Positions 11,444 to 23,110 of a DNA stretch of 64,000 bases are shown here, one piece after another. The stretch comes from Erigeron canadensis (lineage: Eukaryota > Streptophyta > Magnoliopsida > Asterales > Asteraceae). The position numbers and the translations under genes were made by a program. The stretch lies in contig NC_057768.1 of assembly GCF_010389155.1 (NCBI RefSeq), forward strand, positions 6,942,501-7,006,500, given 5' to 3'. The notes beneath the pieces are model-generated. The model was not told the DNA's origin. It was given only the letters and a program-made list of their open reading frames with translations, and made no database searches. Numbering within the stretch: position 1 is the first letter of the stretch; every line of letters starts with the position of its first letter.

Positions 11444-11560
11444 CATTTCTTCAAGACTTTGTACAAACCTTTTTTCGAGGCCTTTCTAAGGCTACAATAC
11501 TAGGCATTAGCATTTTTAGAGATGGCTATGCTCCCTTTGTGTTCCCTTCAAAAAAGTAGT

Positions 11561-12242
11561 CTTACTGCAAACTTATAATAAAGAGCATCTAATACTTGTT
11601 GAATTCAGCTACATAATCAATATTTAAATAATGTGCGTTAAATCTGGGCAATATGTAAGTTTGTAAATTGAGTGCAAACTTATAATAAATTTTTATTTGT
11701 CTTTCAACCTTTTTTCAATAGGTGGCAATTTGGGTGGTTGGGTAACAAGTCAACAATGGATACTTGGATACTTCTTAACTATACTCGTTCTAATTGGTTG
11801 GATTTAGTTTTTTTGACGTGTTTAGTAATAGTATGTTAAATAAGATCGGAAAAGCTATGATGGTAAAATAGTATTGCAATACAATGTTTCCCATTAATTG
11901 ATTTGGGATATCTTAAGCATATAAAAAATGCTTTGGGTGACTATTGATCCATATCCATTTTTTGATCAGTTTTAAACTTTTATGTTTGTTATGGATGAAT
12001 GAGTCATGGAATGGAAAGAACCATTGCATTCCGTTTGAAAAAATGCATTTGGTAGGGATTTGGGAAAGGAAAGGTTCATTGCTATTTCTTTTGTAACTGC
12101 TTTTTTCATTCTTTGTGAAATCCCATGTTTACTTCTCATTCCGTAATCTATATACTTGGAAAAGACAATATTATCCATTTAACTTATCATTTGATACGTC
12201 CCTTACCAATAGCCACACACATGGAAGTTACTAACATTTATA

Positions 12243-12294
<52 letters not shown>

Positions 12295-12745
12295 ATAATT
12301 ATAATTTTATTATTATTATTATTATTATATATTATTATATATATATATATATATTTAAGTTAAAATAATATAGTATTTTATATCAACGATGTCTTATGAT
12401 ATACATCAACTAGCTTGTAGTACTTTCTTCCAAAATGTGACCGAAGAACAAATAGATTTTTATGTAGAATTTATTTTATGTTATAAGAGTGTTTTAGTCA
12501 TTTATTCAATTATTCCATTCTATTTTATAAAACAACCAAACATGTAAATGGAATGGTAGTGATAAAAGAGGATTGGTAGTTCGATAGGCCTCTGAACATG
12601 TGGCAGTATTAGTCCATGTATATGTAAACATGTGACTTAAAGTTTAATTTTATTGACAAGGGATATTAACTAGGTCAGAAAGGCGTCAGTGTTAAACGAG
12701 CCGGAGTCTACATTGCTTTATATAACTGATGTTGTATTAGTTATA
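11561..12745. other. Intergenic flank of the Helitron
   Basis: No gene seen. Contains a long microsatellite (listed separately). Confidence 0.5.
12239..12356. repeat. Long (TTA)n with (TA)n tail
   Basis: About 50 bp of ATT units, a short AT-rich break, another ATT run and a TA run. Confidence 0.9.
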
Positions 12746-12776
12746 CTAGATTTAGATCTCGCGTAAAACGCGGCAA
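12746..12776 (-). other. Helitron 3' hairpin and CTAG end
   Basis: Minus strand: GCCGCG-TTTTA-CGCGAGATCTAAAT-CTAG, followed by host T. The inner stem CGCG/CGCG is perfect and the outer pairs have decayed. Hairpin-to-CTAG spacing is normal for plant Helitrons. Confidence 0.65.
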
Positions 12777-13684
12777 ACTTTTGTATTTATATTTGATTAG
12801 ATGATAGAAATGACACTCGGAAATTTATAAATTGTATATGAAGAACAATGGTTGACATACTTTAACGGAACAATAATTAAAATTTGAGTTCAATTTACGA
12901 TCCATATACTTGAGCCCATCTCCCAAATCCATGCTCCACTTTGCAATATACATAAATAACCATCAATTCATTCCATCTTGTATTTATTTGTATTAGGTGA
13001 TACAATTAACACTCATAAAATTTGACATGCCGTTTGATATAAACTTTTATACTTATTTTCGATTAAACTTTTGATATGCTTTAACTAAATTTTGACAATT
13101 GGTTAATCTTACGGTGATTGTTGTTTTTATATGTGTAGTTATACCCCAAGTTATCTTCCTTTATTTGTTGACGTAAAAACACAACTTATACTTTTATATT
13201 CAAATCCGGATTTGTTTGTATTTAAACTGTTTATCTTTCTCGGACATGGTAAGGACATTACATTGTCATTTTCCAAAATTAACACATGTTAAATATAATT
13301 TGACATAATTATAAGGTGTAAAAAAAATAAAATTCTTATTGAATTAATATTTTTTTAATAAAAATGATTATGTAAAAGTTATTGTTGGCCCAAAAAAATT
13401 AATATTGAATAAATTTGACTTTCTATACATTTTACACCTAAATTGTTGTTGGCCCAAATATTAAAAAAAAGCCCAAATATGTCCAATCTTGCATTTGACC
13501 CAATTATATCAGTGTAGCCTGCAATGGAAAATGTTAACACTTCTTATATCAGTAAAGTTTTATATATTTCAGGAGTTAAAATATCTAAATCCACTACTTT
13601 TTTCTCTCAAAAACATTGTTGATGGTCTCACTTCTAATCAGTTCTTTCACCTGCCAATAATTACTTTTTACTATCTCTTTGAAG

Positions 13685-16162
13685 ATATCAAGATCTTGAT
13701 GGCTCGTCAGGTAATATAAATCTTATTTAGAAGTATTTTCTAATTAGCATTTGATTGATATGTTTTACATTATTGAATAATATGATTTTGAATTATTGTT
13801 TAGGAATTCGTGGATAGTTTTTATAAATTAGGTATCTTTTTTGTTATAATATTTGGGGTATTTTTATGATGATCTGTTAATATATAATTTTTTATATTGT
13901 TACTTTAGATTATATAACATTTTAGGGTTTTTTCCTAATTTGGAAATTGGGACCATTCATGTTTTTTTTGTCGATAACTTAGCACACACATCAGGACACA
14001 TGGGACCGTCAATTATTTTTTAATCGGATTGAAACCTTTTTTTGATAATTTTTATGTTTCGATGATAGTGAAATGTCATATAATAATGTTTTTTGTTTGT
14101 TTTTTTTATCTGAATCCACACGCCCACACTACATATATATATTGTTATGGTTTTAGTTTCAAAGAATTATTTTTTTTTATATAGTTTTGTTAATTTTCAT
14201 GCTTTTTCTGTGTATAAATATTGTTATTAGCTTCCTTTGTGTCCTTTTCAAGTCCTTATCAGGGTGGACTACAATGACTTGAAGACTAATGGTTTGGTAA
14301 GTTATGGAAACCTAACAATTTTCCAACTTCGGCTTTGTACTTTATGATTGATTTTGTAAATTTTATTTGGATATAGATCATACCGTCTGCCATGAGGCAG
14401 AAATTGGCTACTGGTTGGACCAACGTTCAATTGTATGATGCAAACGAGAAGTTGTATCTAATGGCCATTCATAGGTCTGAACAAAATTAATTTCGATTGC
14501 GTCGCCTGCAATGGCCAAGATTTGTGAATACTGTACTTAGTAGGTCAACCAGTTTTCTATGTTTGAAACTTTTAGGAGGAAACAGATTTGAAGTTATTTG
14601 TTTTGATGAAGATGGTCTCGAGCATACCAGACTTGATAATGGTCGTTTAGTCGTTAACGGACGGATGTTTGGTTAACACGACGGAATACTGTTTGATCGA
14701 TCAGGTTAATTTTCTTTCTCTTTGTTTATGTGTAATTGTACTCCAATCTATTGTTTTATATCAAGTTAATTCTATCTTTTTATTTTGTAATGTAACTGCC
14801 GATGAACCCCAAATTTCTGTCAATCTTTAATGTTTCTGTTAGAAAGGATCGAAGCAAAAAAACACCACCAACAATGGTTCCAACTAAAAAGGTGAAACTG
14901 ATTGGACCTATTTAGGGAGGAGTTGTTGATGTTTACTACAAGTTGGCACCATCTCAGAAAGAATGGATTGCTTCTGGGTTGAATGGAAGGAAATGGACAC
15001 AAATATGCATGGATAACAATATTTTTCCGGAATTTACTTTAATGTTTTCTCGGGTATGGACCAAAGTAAAGGACCAAGTCCAATTGGGATTCAACCCAAC
15101 TCGGATGTTTTCAACAAATTTGATGTCGGTCTTGGTGATGCAGGTGTATTTCCAGTTTCTCTTGTTTTTTATGCATCAAATATAAGTTATCGTGTATAGC
15201 ATTGAGCTTAAGTTAAGATTTCTAAGTTAATATTTCTAAGTGTGTGTCTATGTGTGATATGTAGAGGAAGAATTTTCTGAAGATGAATACATTGAATGGA
15301 AAAAAGATATGGATATCCCCGATAGTGACCATTCTAATCCGCGTGAGTTTTTCATGTTTGCCGTGTGAAGCAGCATAAACACAAGATGTTGATGTTGGGC
15401 GTTGAATGCTTTAGGCAACATCTTGTGTTTATGCTGCTTCACACGTCAAACATGAAGAAACTCACGCGGATTAGAATGGTCACTATCGGGGATATCCATA
15501 TCTTCTCTTTTCCATTGAATGTATTCATCTTCAGAAAATTCTTCCTCTACATATCAAACATAGACACACACTTAGAAATCTTAACTTAAGCTCAATGTTA
15601 TACACGATAACTTATATTTGATAGCATAAAAAACAAGAGAAACTGGAAATACACCTCCATCACCAAGACCGACATCAAATTTGTTAGAAAACATCCAGGT
15701 TGAATCCCAATTGGACTTGGTCCTTTACTTTGGTCCATACCCGAGAAAACATTAAAGTAAATTCCGGAAAAATTTAATTACCATACGATGTGTACCAACT
15801 CGTTGGTATATACATTACTCTTCATTTTTAATAAAATATTATTTAAGTTTGATATATAATGAATATGATGATACCTAAGTGTACAATTATTTGTTTTACA
15901 GACATTGGAGTACAAGTATGTTGCTGATAATGATCTTGGACGTTTTCCAACTGCTTGCATTCATTATGGGGATGAGAAGTTTCCTGGTACAATGCAAATA
16001 AGGTTTGATGGTCGCAAGGATGAGCAATTTCACATGGTGTTGGAAGCTGATTGGAGGACGATATTTTCAAAAGCGGGTTTGATTGAAGGAGATTACATCC
16101 GTTTTCAACTTAACCTCAAGAAATGCAAGATTGGAGTACTTGTAGATTTCGATGTCTGTTGA
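13685..16162 (+). pseudogene. Captured plant gene fragment with two B3 DNA-binding domains (REM-like)
   Basis: The exon from 14,377 (after an ATATAG acceptor) reads IIPSAMRQKL...TNVQLYDANEKLYLMAIH and continues to LLGGNRFEVICFDEDG, a B3-like fold pattern. It is broken by TAA at 14,488-14,490 and again at 14,674-14,676. A linker exon about 14,840-15,135 (with one in-frame TAG) and an acidic exon about 15,264-15,367 (EEFSEDEYIEWKKDMD) follow. The exon about 15,902-16,162 reads RFPTACIHY...LEADWRTIFSKAGLIEGDYIRFQL, the W-F-GL-x-GD-IRF signature of a second B3 domain, ending in TGA. A short MARQ first exon with a GT donor at about 13,696-13,711 may be its start. B3 proteins are plant transcription factors. 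Here the gene runs against the Helitron strand and is split by an inverted duplication, so it is a captured, dead copy. Confidence 0.6.
15021..15773. repeat. Near-perfect palindrome, arms ~360-370 bp, 24-bp spacer
   Basis: 15,021-15,391 is repeated in reverse complement at 15,416-15,773 with only scattered single-base differences and a few short indels. The spacer 15,392-15,415 reads ATGTTGGGCG...TTTAGG. The arms contain a B3-gene linker exon end, an intron and the acidic exon. The duplication is therefore an inverted copy of gene sequence and not a transposon terminus. A transcript would fold into a long hairpin. Confidence 0.9.
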
Positions 16163-16610
16163 TGCTTTACATGTCTTAAATGGTTTTAGTATCTTTGTTA
16201 CCACTGGACTTTTATGGAACATGTAATCATGGTAGTAGTTGTATTTTTGGTCTCTTTTGAACACTTTTACAATGTGGTAGTTAATATGTACGGTAAGGAA
16301 GAACACCTTCATGTGTTCTCCTATTTCTTCTTATTTTGAACTCCTAATGAATGTATGATATGATTAAGGTGTTTGTGTTATTTCACTTTTATATTTGGGC
16401 ATATAAGATTCAGTCTTATCCCTGGGTTTTAATTAGGTTCATATAATAAATCTTTCAGTATTGTGTTATGGTTCCTCCTAGTTTAATACACTTAGGTACA
16501 ACTAATATTAGGAGTCTAGCATGGCAATTTATATATATGAAATCAATACACTAACCTGAAGATAGTGGACATTTCATTAAAATGATAAAAGTACACCAAT
16601 GCTACACTGG

Positions 16611-16731
16611 TAGATACAAACATTATATATCCTGATTAGTTCTTGTGACATTAAAATCAAAAAAGTAAATATAGATACAAACATTATATATCCTGATTAG
16701 TTCTTGTGACATTAAAATCAAAAAAGTAAAT
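16611..16731. repeat. Tandem duplication of a 60-bp unit
   Basis: TAGATACAAACATTATATAT...AAAAAGTAAATA occurs twice head to tail immediately downstream of the helicase stop. The rest of 16,163-16,752 shows nothing else. Confidence 0.85.
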
Positions 16732-16752
16732 AAAGATATAATCTGTTGTTGT

Positions 16753-17067
16753 TCATAAACATTGAAGCACCTCCTTATACACGACATTGGTGGTCTTGTT
16801 TGTGATGCTATCTTCTTCTTCAATTAGAATTTTTAATCCTTTTTTGCTTTTCACCCTAGAAACAGTCACATATAGTTGACCATGACTGAAAACTGGACGT
16901 GGAAGATACAAACCAACCCGATCAAGAGATTGTCCTAGGCTTTTGTTTATCGTCATGGCAAAGCACATCGAAATTGGAAATTGTTTTCGACATATCTTCA
17001 CTGGGATCCTTTTATCCGATGGTGTCATCTTCAATCTCGAAATTAAAGTATGCTGACCAATGTTTGT
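16753..17067 (-). pseudogene. RepHel helicase C-terminal exon
   Basis: Reads IPVKICRKQFPISMCFAMTINKS and VGLYLPRPVFSHGQLYVTVSRV, the motif V/VI region of Pif1-like Helitron helicases, followed by KKGLKILI and NVVYKEVLQCL and then TGA. This is the natural protein end. An acceptor lies near 17,070. Confidence 0.85.
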
Positions 17068-17152
17068 ACCTGTGATGGGTCGGAATATTAAAAAATAATT
17101 GTAAAATATAAATCATCATGTTCATTATACAAACAACTTAAAGGATATTTTA

Positions 17153-18526
17153 TTAAAAATCAAGAGTAATGTATATAATGTATATACCTGTGATTATTTT
17201 GGCTTCAATCACATGTTTCCCTAGTTTCACGACTTGCAATCTCGTGCCATTGCACAAACCATTTTGTTGATCAAGGTTCCTAAGTAACATTACAGGCACA
17301 TCAACTTTTAAAACCAACTTATGATTTGGTAAACCGGCCAATCTGAGACTGTTGATCACTTCAGTAGAAAACAAAGCAGAATCGATTTCGGTGGTCTGTT
17401 CAGTTTCACACAATCCGTCAGAGCTTAGATAGGTAGCTTCCTCACCGGGCATCATTTCTAACAACTTTTCATTGATACATCCAACGACGTCACGAGTTGG
17501 TGCGAGAATTGCTCGTTGTTGGAAAAACATTGGATCTTGCAAACTCTCAAGCATGTTTGGATATGTAAAATCAATCAATGCTTTAAGAGGATTAGCTTTA
17601 TCAAGAATCAGCAAGTCATTGGGTATTTGAATAGATGCTTCCCCATCATTTTCTTCACCTAGAACCCCATCTCCAACTTTGAGAATCCATTCTGCAAATT
17701 GTTTGACTTCTTCTAAATCTGTTTCAGGGATACCAACTTGTAGCCTCATGTTGACCGTGAATTTAAGAACACGACAATGGTGCCATAAATATGACGAATT
17801 TAAAGAGGCATTGACAATATGGCTCCTTTATCCTTTTGGAATAACCGGAAGAATTTGTCTAAAGTCACCACCAAAGATGACTACTTTTCTGCCAAAGACT
17901 CTATCTTCCCTATTAGGTTGGGTTGTCCTCAAAATATCTCTCATTGATTTATCAAGAGCTTCGAAACAATGCTTGTGTATCATTGGTTCTTCATCCCAGA
18001 TTATCAATTTTGTTATCTTGATTAACGCAGCTAATTCACTATTTGGATCAATGGAGCAGATAGAATTTTCATTAATGTTAATCTGGATAACAAACCTTGA
18101 ATGTGTTGTTCTTCCACCAGTTAGCAATAGGGAGGCAATTCCACTCGAGGCGACATTAAGGACAATTTGTCCTTTTGATCGTATTGCAGCAGTTAGCGTT
18201 TTCCAAAGAAAGGTCTTCCCTATACCCCCATATCCATAAACAAAGTATACTCCACCCTCATCTTTAGAAACTGCTTGAATGACGGTTTGATACAATTCTT
18301 TTTGTTCAACAGTTAAACTGCTAAACAAATTCTGATGTTCAATTAAAAGGGCCTTCTGATCATACAAAAGTTCATTCCTTATCAATCGGTTGTTGATTGA
18401 TGAAACATAATCATTGCCTGGGAATGGCATTTCTGGAAAGTTTTTTAATGTACTACCATTGCTAAGTAGCAACTGTTCGATATATGATAGACAAAGGTTT
18501 TGAAGTTCTTGTTCTTGAAGTTCCAA
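17153..18526 (-). pseudogene. RepHel Pif1-family SF1B helicase core
   Basis: Motif I (Walker A) is GYGGIGKT at about 18,235-18,212, with Ile where Thr or Ser is usual. Motif II is LIIWDEEPM at about 18,010-17,985 (usual form DEAPM). Motif III is FGGDFRQILPVIPKG, ending in TAA at 17,830-17,828. The frame stays in phase to INASLNSSYLW-like sequence and on through RAILAPTRDVV, LPNHKLVLKVDVPVMLLRNLD and NGTRLQV to a GT donor near 17,180. The core is complete apart from the one stop codon. Confidence 0.85.
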
Positions 18527-18607
18527 AGCCTAAGAAAATTACATTCCAGGTTATAAATTATAATGTCAGTGTATTTAAAATCAACAGTTTCATACAAAAT
18601 AAAAATA

Positions 18608-19375
18608 CTATTCAGTTTTAATAGATGTATATGAACTATGTGTAATAATGAAAAAGTGTAGGAAACATATATAAGAGATACCTGGACAAATTAATATTTT
18701 CCTTTGCATATGTAAAATGTCTTCACATAAGACTTTAGACGTTTTCAACCATAGCTCATTTGGACGAGACACCGATGTTGATAGTAACAGTTGTACAAAA
18801 AACTTTCTGAGATATGAAGCTGTTGCCCACGCACTTGCCTCTAAAATAGCATCTACATACTCCTTATCATCATCTAGAAGGCCAAGTTCAAAACATGCCT
18901 CTTTGTAAGTTGCACAATCCTTACCATTGACTCTTTTGATTGCTTTAAAACTTGTTGGCCCGACGACATGATTCAAGAGGATTCTGAAGTAGTAGCAATC
19001 CCCAAGTGCTGGTGGAACATAACAGATTCTTCCAATGGAACCTGTCGAGTTCGGGAATCTTCGTTTCCACTTCCTTTTCTTCCGTTCCCAAACATAATAT
19101 TGTGGAATCTCGACATATTTCAAGGTTCTTGCAATGATCAGTGGCATTTAATTCCATCCATTGAAGGAACATGGAATGTTTGACCGTGGGATTAGAAACC
19201 ACATCACACAAATCGGCCTCGTCATCATAAACTATGCTATGCTCATTTTCACAATGAAAGGGCAACACTTCTACCGGAGGGTATCTATAATGGATATCAA
19301 ATCCAAAAATTCTCCAGGTGGCTTCAGAAGCGAAGACATACCTTCAAATACATTAAGATAGAGTATTGAATTACA
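18608..19375 (-). pseudogene. RepHel linker between Rep and helicase
   Basis: The exon about 19,345-19,140 starts YVFASEATWRIFGFDIHYR (equivalent to the usual SASEA-WRIF block). After a frameshift near 19,135 the next stretch, to about 18,690, continues with ARTLKYVEIPQYYVWE, RICYVPPALGDCYYFRILLN and GLLDDDKEYVDAILEAS, then a GT donor. Order and spacing match complete plant Helitron proteins. Confidence 0.75.
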
Positions 19376-19433
19376 ATTCAGCCATATGATAGTTAATATA
19401 TTTAGAATATCTAATATTCAATTATTTAGAGTA

Positions 19434-20052
19434 TTAATTACAACTAATATTGTATAATATAGGACTTGACATAAGAAAACCATACCTACAATCAAGGTAC
19501 TTTTTGACTTCATCTTTTGCTTGTTCCATCAGTATTAGTTTGATTAATAGATGATGTGACTCTATCTGGCCCTTTATTGATGTACTTGAACAAATACTTG
19601 ATTGAACCAGATTGGTTGCACCATTCAACATTAATGTAGCATTGGTATCTTCGAAGAAGTGTAGCATTGTAAGGGACGACAAATCGATTGTCAAGTGGGA
19701 TCCCATTTTTTTCAATTGTATTTCCTGTATTACGCCACTTATAAACTGGATATCCTTCAGAATCAACACAAGTTTCATCTTGCCATTTCTTTGGCAAATA
19801 TTTTGAGCATTTTCTTTGCACCATACATGGACAACTTAGATTATCAGTTCCACAAGGTCCATGCATCATGAATTGCTTAACAAGTTCATACAAGACCGGA
19901 TCTTCCTTTTGATTGGGGATCTCTGCACTAATGACACGGTCCACATCTGATACATTTGGGAACTTGTTTGCGGGAGCCAAGAACAAACAAATATGAGCAT
20001 GAGGCAGGCCACGTTTTTGAAATTCGACGGTATAAATCACTGATATAGACAA
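19434..20052 (-). pseudogene. RepHel HUH/Y2 rolling-circle endonuclease domain
   Basis: Contains RGLPHAHICLFL with the two metal-binding His codons at about 20,001-19,993 (HUH motif) and, about 130 residues on, KYLFKYINKG (about 19,600-19,570) with the paired Tyr that attack and hold the DNA ends. Between them lie CPCMVQRKCSKYLPKKW and VVPYNATLLRRYQCYINVEW, normal landmarks. The frame fails near 19,520; the expected DEVKKYLDCR block is in another frame. All catalytic residues I can check by eye are present. Confidence 0.85.
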
Positions 20053-20135
20053 ATTGTTTTAACCAAATTACGAATCAGATTAGTCAAGTATGTAAACTGG
20101 ATATCATATAGTTTACAATATTCTAACCATAAATC

Positions 20136-21700
20136 CTATATAAAGTTACCTGCTTGGATTGGACCAAAGAATTCCTCCTTTTGGAAGTCATTTATTATTT
20201 CATCCAATTTGATTTTGAACATTCTAGCAAGAATATCAGGCCTGTCTTCGGGTTTAAGATCTTCATCAACTAAACACCTGTAAATCTCCGACCACATCGG
20301 ATTGCAAGTGACCGTGATGAACAAATCAGGATACCCAACTGACTTGCATATAGCCATAGCATCCAAGTACTTTTGCATCATGTACCTACTCCCTCCGGTA
20401 AATGATGATGGTAGTAATATACGCTTGCCAGAAGATGATGCATCGTTATTTCCATTTTCGATATTTTCGGTCAAATTTTTGAAAGTGTCTGTTCTGAGTT
20501 TTTTTTGTTGAGTTCTAATGTAGTTCAAGCGATCAGACTCTATCATGGTGTAAGCATCAACTAAGAACTGATGAAAAAGTTTCCTCGAATGAAGTAGGAG
20601 TGAAAATTCACCTGGTCGATCCTGTATTAGATAACAAAAGAACTCTCGCATAGTAAGCTTTGTTCCGAATTTTTCAGAATCACCTGGAATGCCTCTGTGT
20701 TTGATATCTACTCGGTAACCATCTTCAGCATACGGAAAGAGAAGTGGATATTGTAGGGCGAGATAAGAAGGATGCAACTCACTTATTCTTTGAAGACCAC
20801 CCGAATGTGTTCTCAAAATAATGTCACGTTTATCAAGAACATCAATATCTCCAATTATTAATCCAGCAACTTCTGATGTTGTTGGCAAATTGTATTGCCG
20901 ACCATCTTGTTTTCTATTGCCAATCAGTTTGAGTTTGAGAGATACTGGTTGCCAATCAGATTCTCTAAAACAGTCTCTTACCATTCTGAACAACTTTACC
21001 AGTGGGTTGCAATCATCCAACATCAACTTAATATGTTAATTGTTGACCGGTTGAGGTCGTTTTTTTTTCACACGGTTGCCTTGAGTCCTAGAACTGTACC
21101 AATATAGCATATGTTATTTAAAGAATATATACGAATATCAAATTTATTTTAATTAAAATTCAAAATCATATATAAAGGATTAGTAACACTGACCTTATAG
21201 CCTTCTCTCTATTCTTTTCCTCATTTTCATTATCAATTATATAAAGCTGTGAAAATTTGGGAGCATCACCACAAGCTGGCAGCAGACTACCCATTCGATG
21301 GAAGTTCTGGCCTTATAGTCTGAAGACGTATGGTCCCTTACCTTTTAGACTGCCTTGGTTTATCTTTCCACCCATCGATGTGAATGAAAACATCATGTTA
21401 TATGCTCGTATGTTATTCATAAAATTCTTTGCTCTTGGATTGTTACTGGTAAACAAATCCGATAACAAAGGGGGAGGTTTTGGAACTGCAGGGAGTGCTA
21501 CATCACCAGCCTTGCAACAGAAACTGAATGCACTTTTCTTACCTTCTTGATTACCCCTCGCCATTTCAACTTCCCATAACATAGCATGACACTTTGAGCA
21601 TTTGTATATTCGGTCACCATGATTTCTATATTCTGTTAAGGACATTATGAAAATAAGTAACAATTATAAAATACATGCATACAAGGAGGGTAAGTACTTT
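20136..21700 (-). pseudogene. RepHel Helitron-like N-terminal domain
   Basis: The exon about 21,645-21,200 has HGDRIYKCSKCHAMLWE (CxxC zinc-finger-like), FCCKAGDVALP, NIRAYNMMFSFTSMGG and KGPYVFRL. An in-frame TAA at 21,315-21,313 follows, then GQNFHRMGSLLP and a GT donor. The next exon, about 21,107-20,140, has NPLVKLFRMVRD, YNLPTTSEVAGLIIGD, ELHPSYLALQYPLLFPY, a QFLVDAYTMIE stretch and PDLFITVTCNP. These are the diagnostic blocks of the Helitron N-terminal helicase-like domain family (PF14214-like). The TAA at 21,038-21,036 is a further break. Confidence 0.85.
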
Positions 21701-23110
21701 CATTTTACCTCAGGAGATTCCATAACGTTTGACATATGAATCTTCCAATAACTTCTCGTTAATCTCCAAATCTATTCTTGGGATGTCATCTAAATTGTAC
21801 CTCTTGTGTCTTCGTTTATTGGATTTATTTAAAAAACTTCGCTTGAACGTTTATATTTTGATTCGAGTCATTCACCTTCTGTTTTCCTTTGTTATTATGA
21901 GTTTTTGCTCCTCCTGTTAGTTTATGATATCCAGGTTTAGGTCTTTAAATTATGATCAATAAAACAACGGAACCGTATAATGTATGAGGGAATACTTATA
22001 AAAATCAAAATTTAGGTAAAAGCAATATACCTTGGCGTGTGTTGTTGTTCATGGGTGAGCTATTTGAATGCGCAACAGTATTTATAGTTTCTTTATAATG
22101 GACATGCACGGGTTTGCTTGTTGATCCTTGCATCCCTATGTTTGTGGATCATTAGTATATAAGGAAAAACAAAAATTCACACTCAAGGGAAACATTAACA
22201 TAAGGGAAATATTAACATTAGTAAACCATACCATCAAAAACGGCTGAAAATGGGCTTGTAGTACCATTAGTAGTATTCAATCATGTTGTAGGTCCTACAA
22301 TTATGAACAACAACCTTAATTAAGTGAAAGTGGTCTGTTATAAGGCAAAGCATCAACACAATAAATTCTAGTTGTCATACCTAAAGTTGTTGATGAAGAT
22401 TTGGGTTGTATACTTTGAAGGTGTAACACTATTTGGAGTGTTGAATATCCAAGAGTCATGGCTGCTCCTTGTTGAAACTTGTAACAAAGTTTTTTGTTTC
22501 AATTTATATATAAATACACAATTAGAGGTGCAAGGACTAAAAAATAGTAATATTACCATTGAGGACAGCTGATAATGGGGTCGAGATACGATTAGGAGTG
22601 TTAATCCCTGTTGTAGGTCCTTCAAAGCCACAAAATCATATAAATCATATAAGATGCAACTTTTCTTTTCTAATTCAAAAATCATTTGGACAACACCAGG
22701 ACCAGCGTTATTCATTAATCTATTAATTTTTATAGTATATCACCACTTCTAAATATAATGTAATTGCAAAATCAAATAGGAATAAACAGTTATTACCCTT
22801 TTTGTAAATGTGATGGTGATTAGGAGTATTACATCTAATTCTTTGATCAATATTGCTTGAATTACCAACTGAAGATGTTGAACCTTGACCTACAAAAATT
22901 ATCTACATGAGAATTCAATCTTATACTTTGATTTGATTTTGTATGAATTTATAACAAGCATTTAGAGAACATACTATTTGTAATATTGGAGAAAGGACTC
23001 CTCGAAAGTGTCCTTTTTGGTATTGGAGAATTATTCACAACATTTTGTCTTCGATCATCTAGCAAGGCTTTCCGTTTTTTCCAATTGATTGCGGCATCAA
23101 ATGGAAACAT
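21699..23110 (-). pseudogene. RepHel N-terminal exons
   Basis: ATG at 23,110-23,108 opens MFPFDAAINWKKRKALLDD..., continuing to RSPFSNITN at about 22,980, typical of the start of plant Helitron proteins. Short exon-like pieces follow, rich in Asn, Ser, Thr and Pro: about 22,893-22,800; 22,620-22,555; 22,490-22,380; 22,290-22,230; 22,135-22,020; 21,930-21,830. Several repeat an N/T-P-N/S-x-x-T/S-P pattern (INTPNRIST, FNTPNSVTP, LNTTNGTTSP), so exon duplication is likely. The last piece (about 21,800-21,710) has DIPRIDLEINEKLL and ends in TGA (21,712-21,710), one base from an Arg codon. Exon limits are approximate. Confidence 0.55.

Larger units (their letters stand above)
9590..11560 (+). repeat. 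Dispersed duplication, copy A (paired with 28,380-29,560)
   Basis: 9,590-10,080 aligns with 28,380-28,830: GGGCCTTTTGTT-GACAATAAACCCATT, AATAAACCGTTG, AATCAGCGGCAGAAAGAAA, then ATGGCATCTGAT/ATGGCATATGAT and a GTAAGTT/GTAGGTT-like donor. 11,440-11,560 aligns with 29,410-29,520 (GTACAAACCTTTTTTCGAGG, GGCTACAATA, CCTTTGTGTTCC). Between the aligned parts copy A carries about 800 extra bases, including the microsatellite. The first block looks like the promoter, 5' leader and short first exon of a plant gene, but no downstream coding frame is recognisable. Confidence 0.7.
16753..23110 (-). pseudogene. Helitron Rep/helicase (RepHel) gene, multi-exon, disrupted
   Basis: One gene can be followed from the ATG at 23,110 to the TGA at 16,755-16,753: variable N-terminal exons, Helitron-like N domain, HUH/Y2 Rep endonuclease, linker and SF1B Pif1-type helicase. 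Rep nicks and joins DNA ends and the helicase unwinds during rolling-circle transposition in the nucleus. In-frame stops occur at 21,712-21,710 (TGA), 21,038-21,036 (TAA), 21,315-21,313 (TAA) and 17,830-17,828 (TAA). Apparent frameshifts lie near 19,520 and 19,135. Domain order and motifs match full-length plant Helitron proteins (about 1,400-1,600 residues), so little is missing. The gene is a fairly recent pseudogene. Its parts are described separately. Confidence 0.85.
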
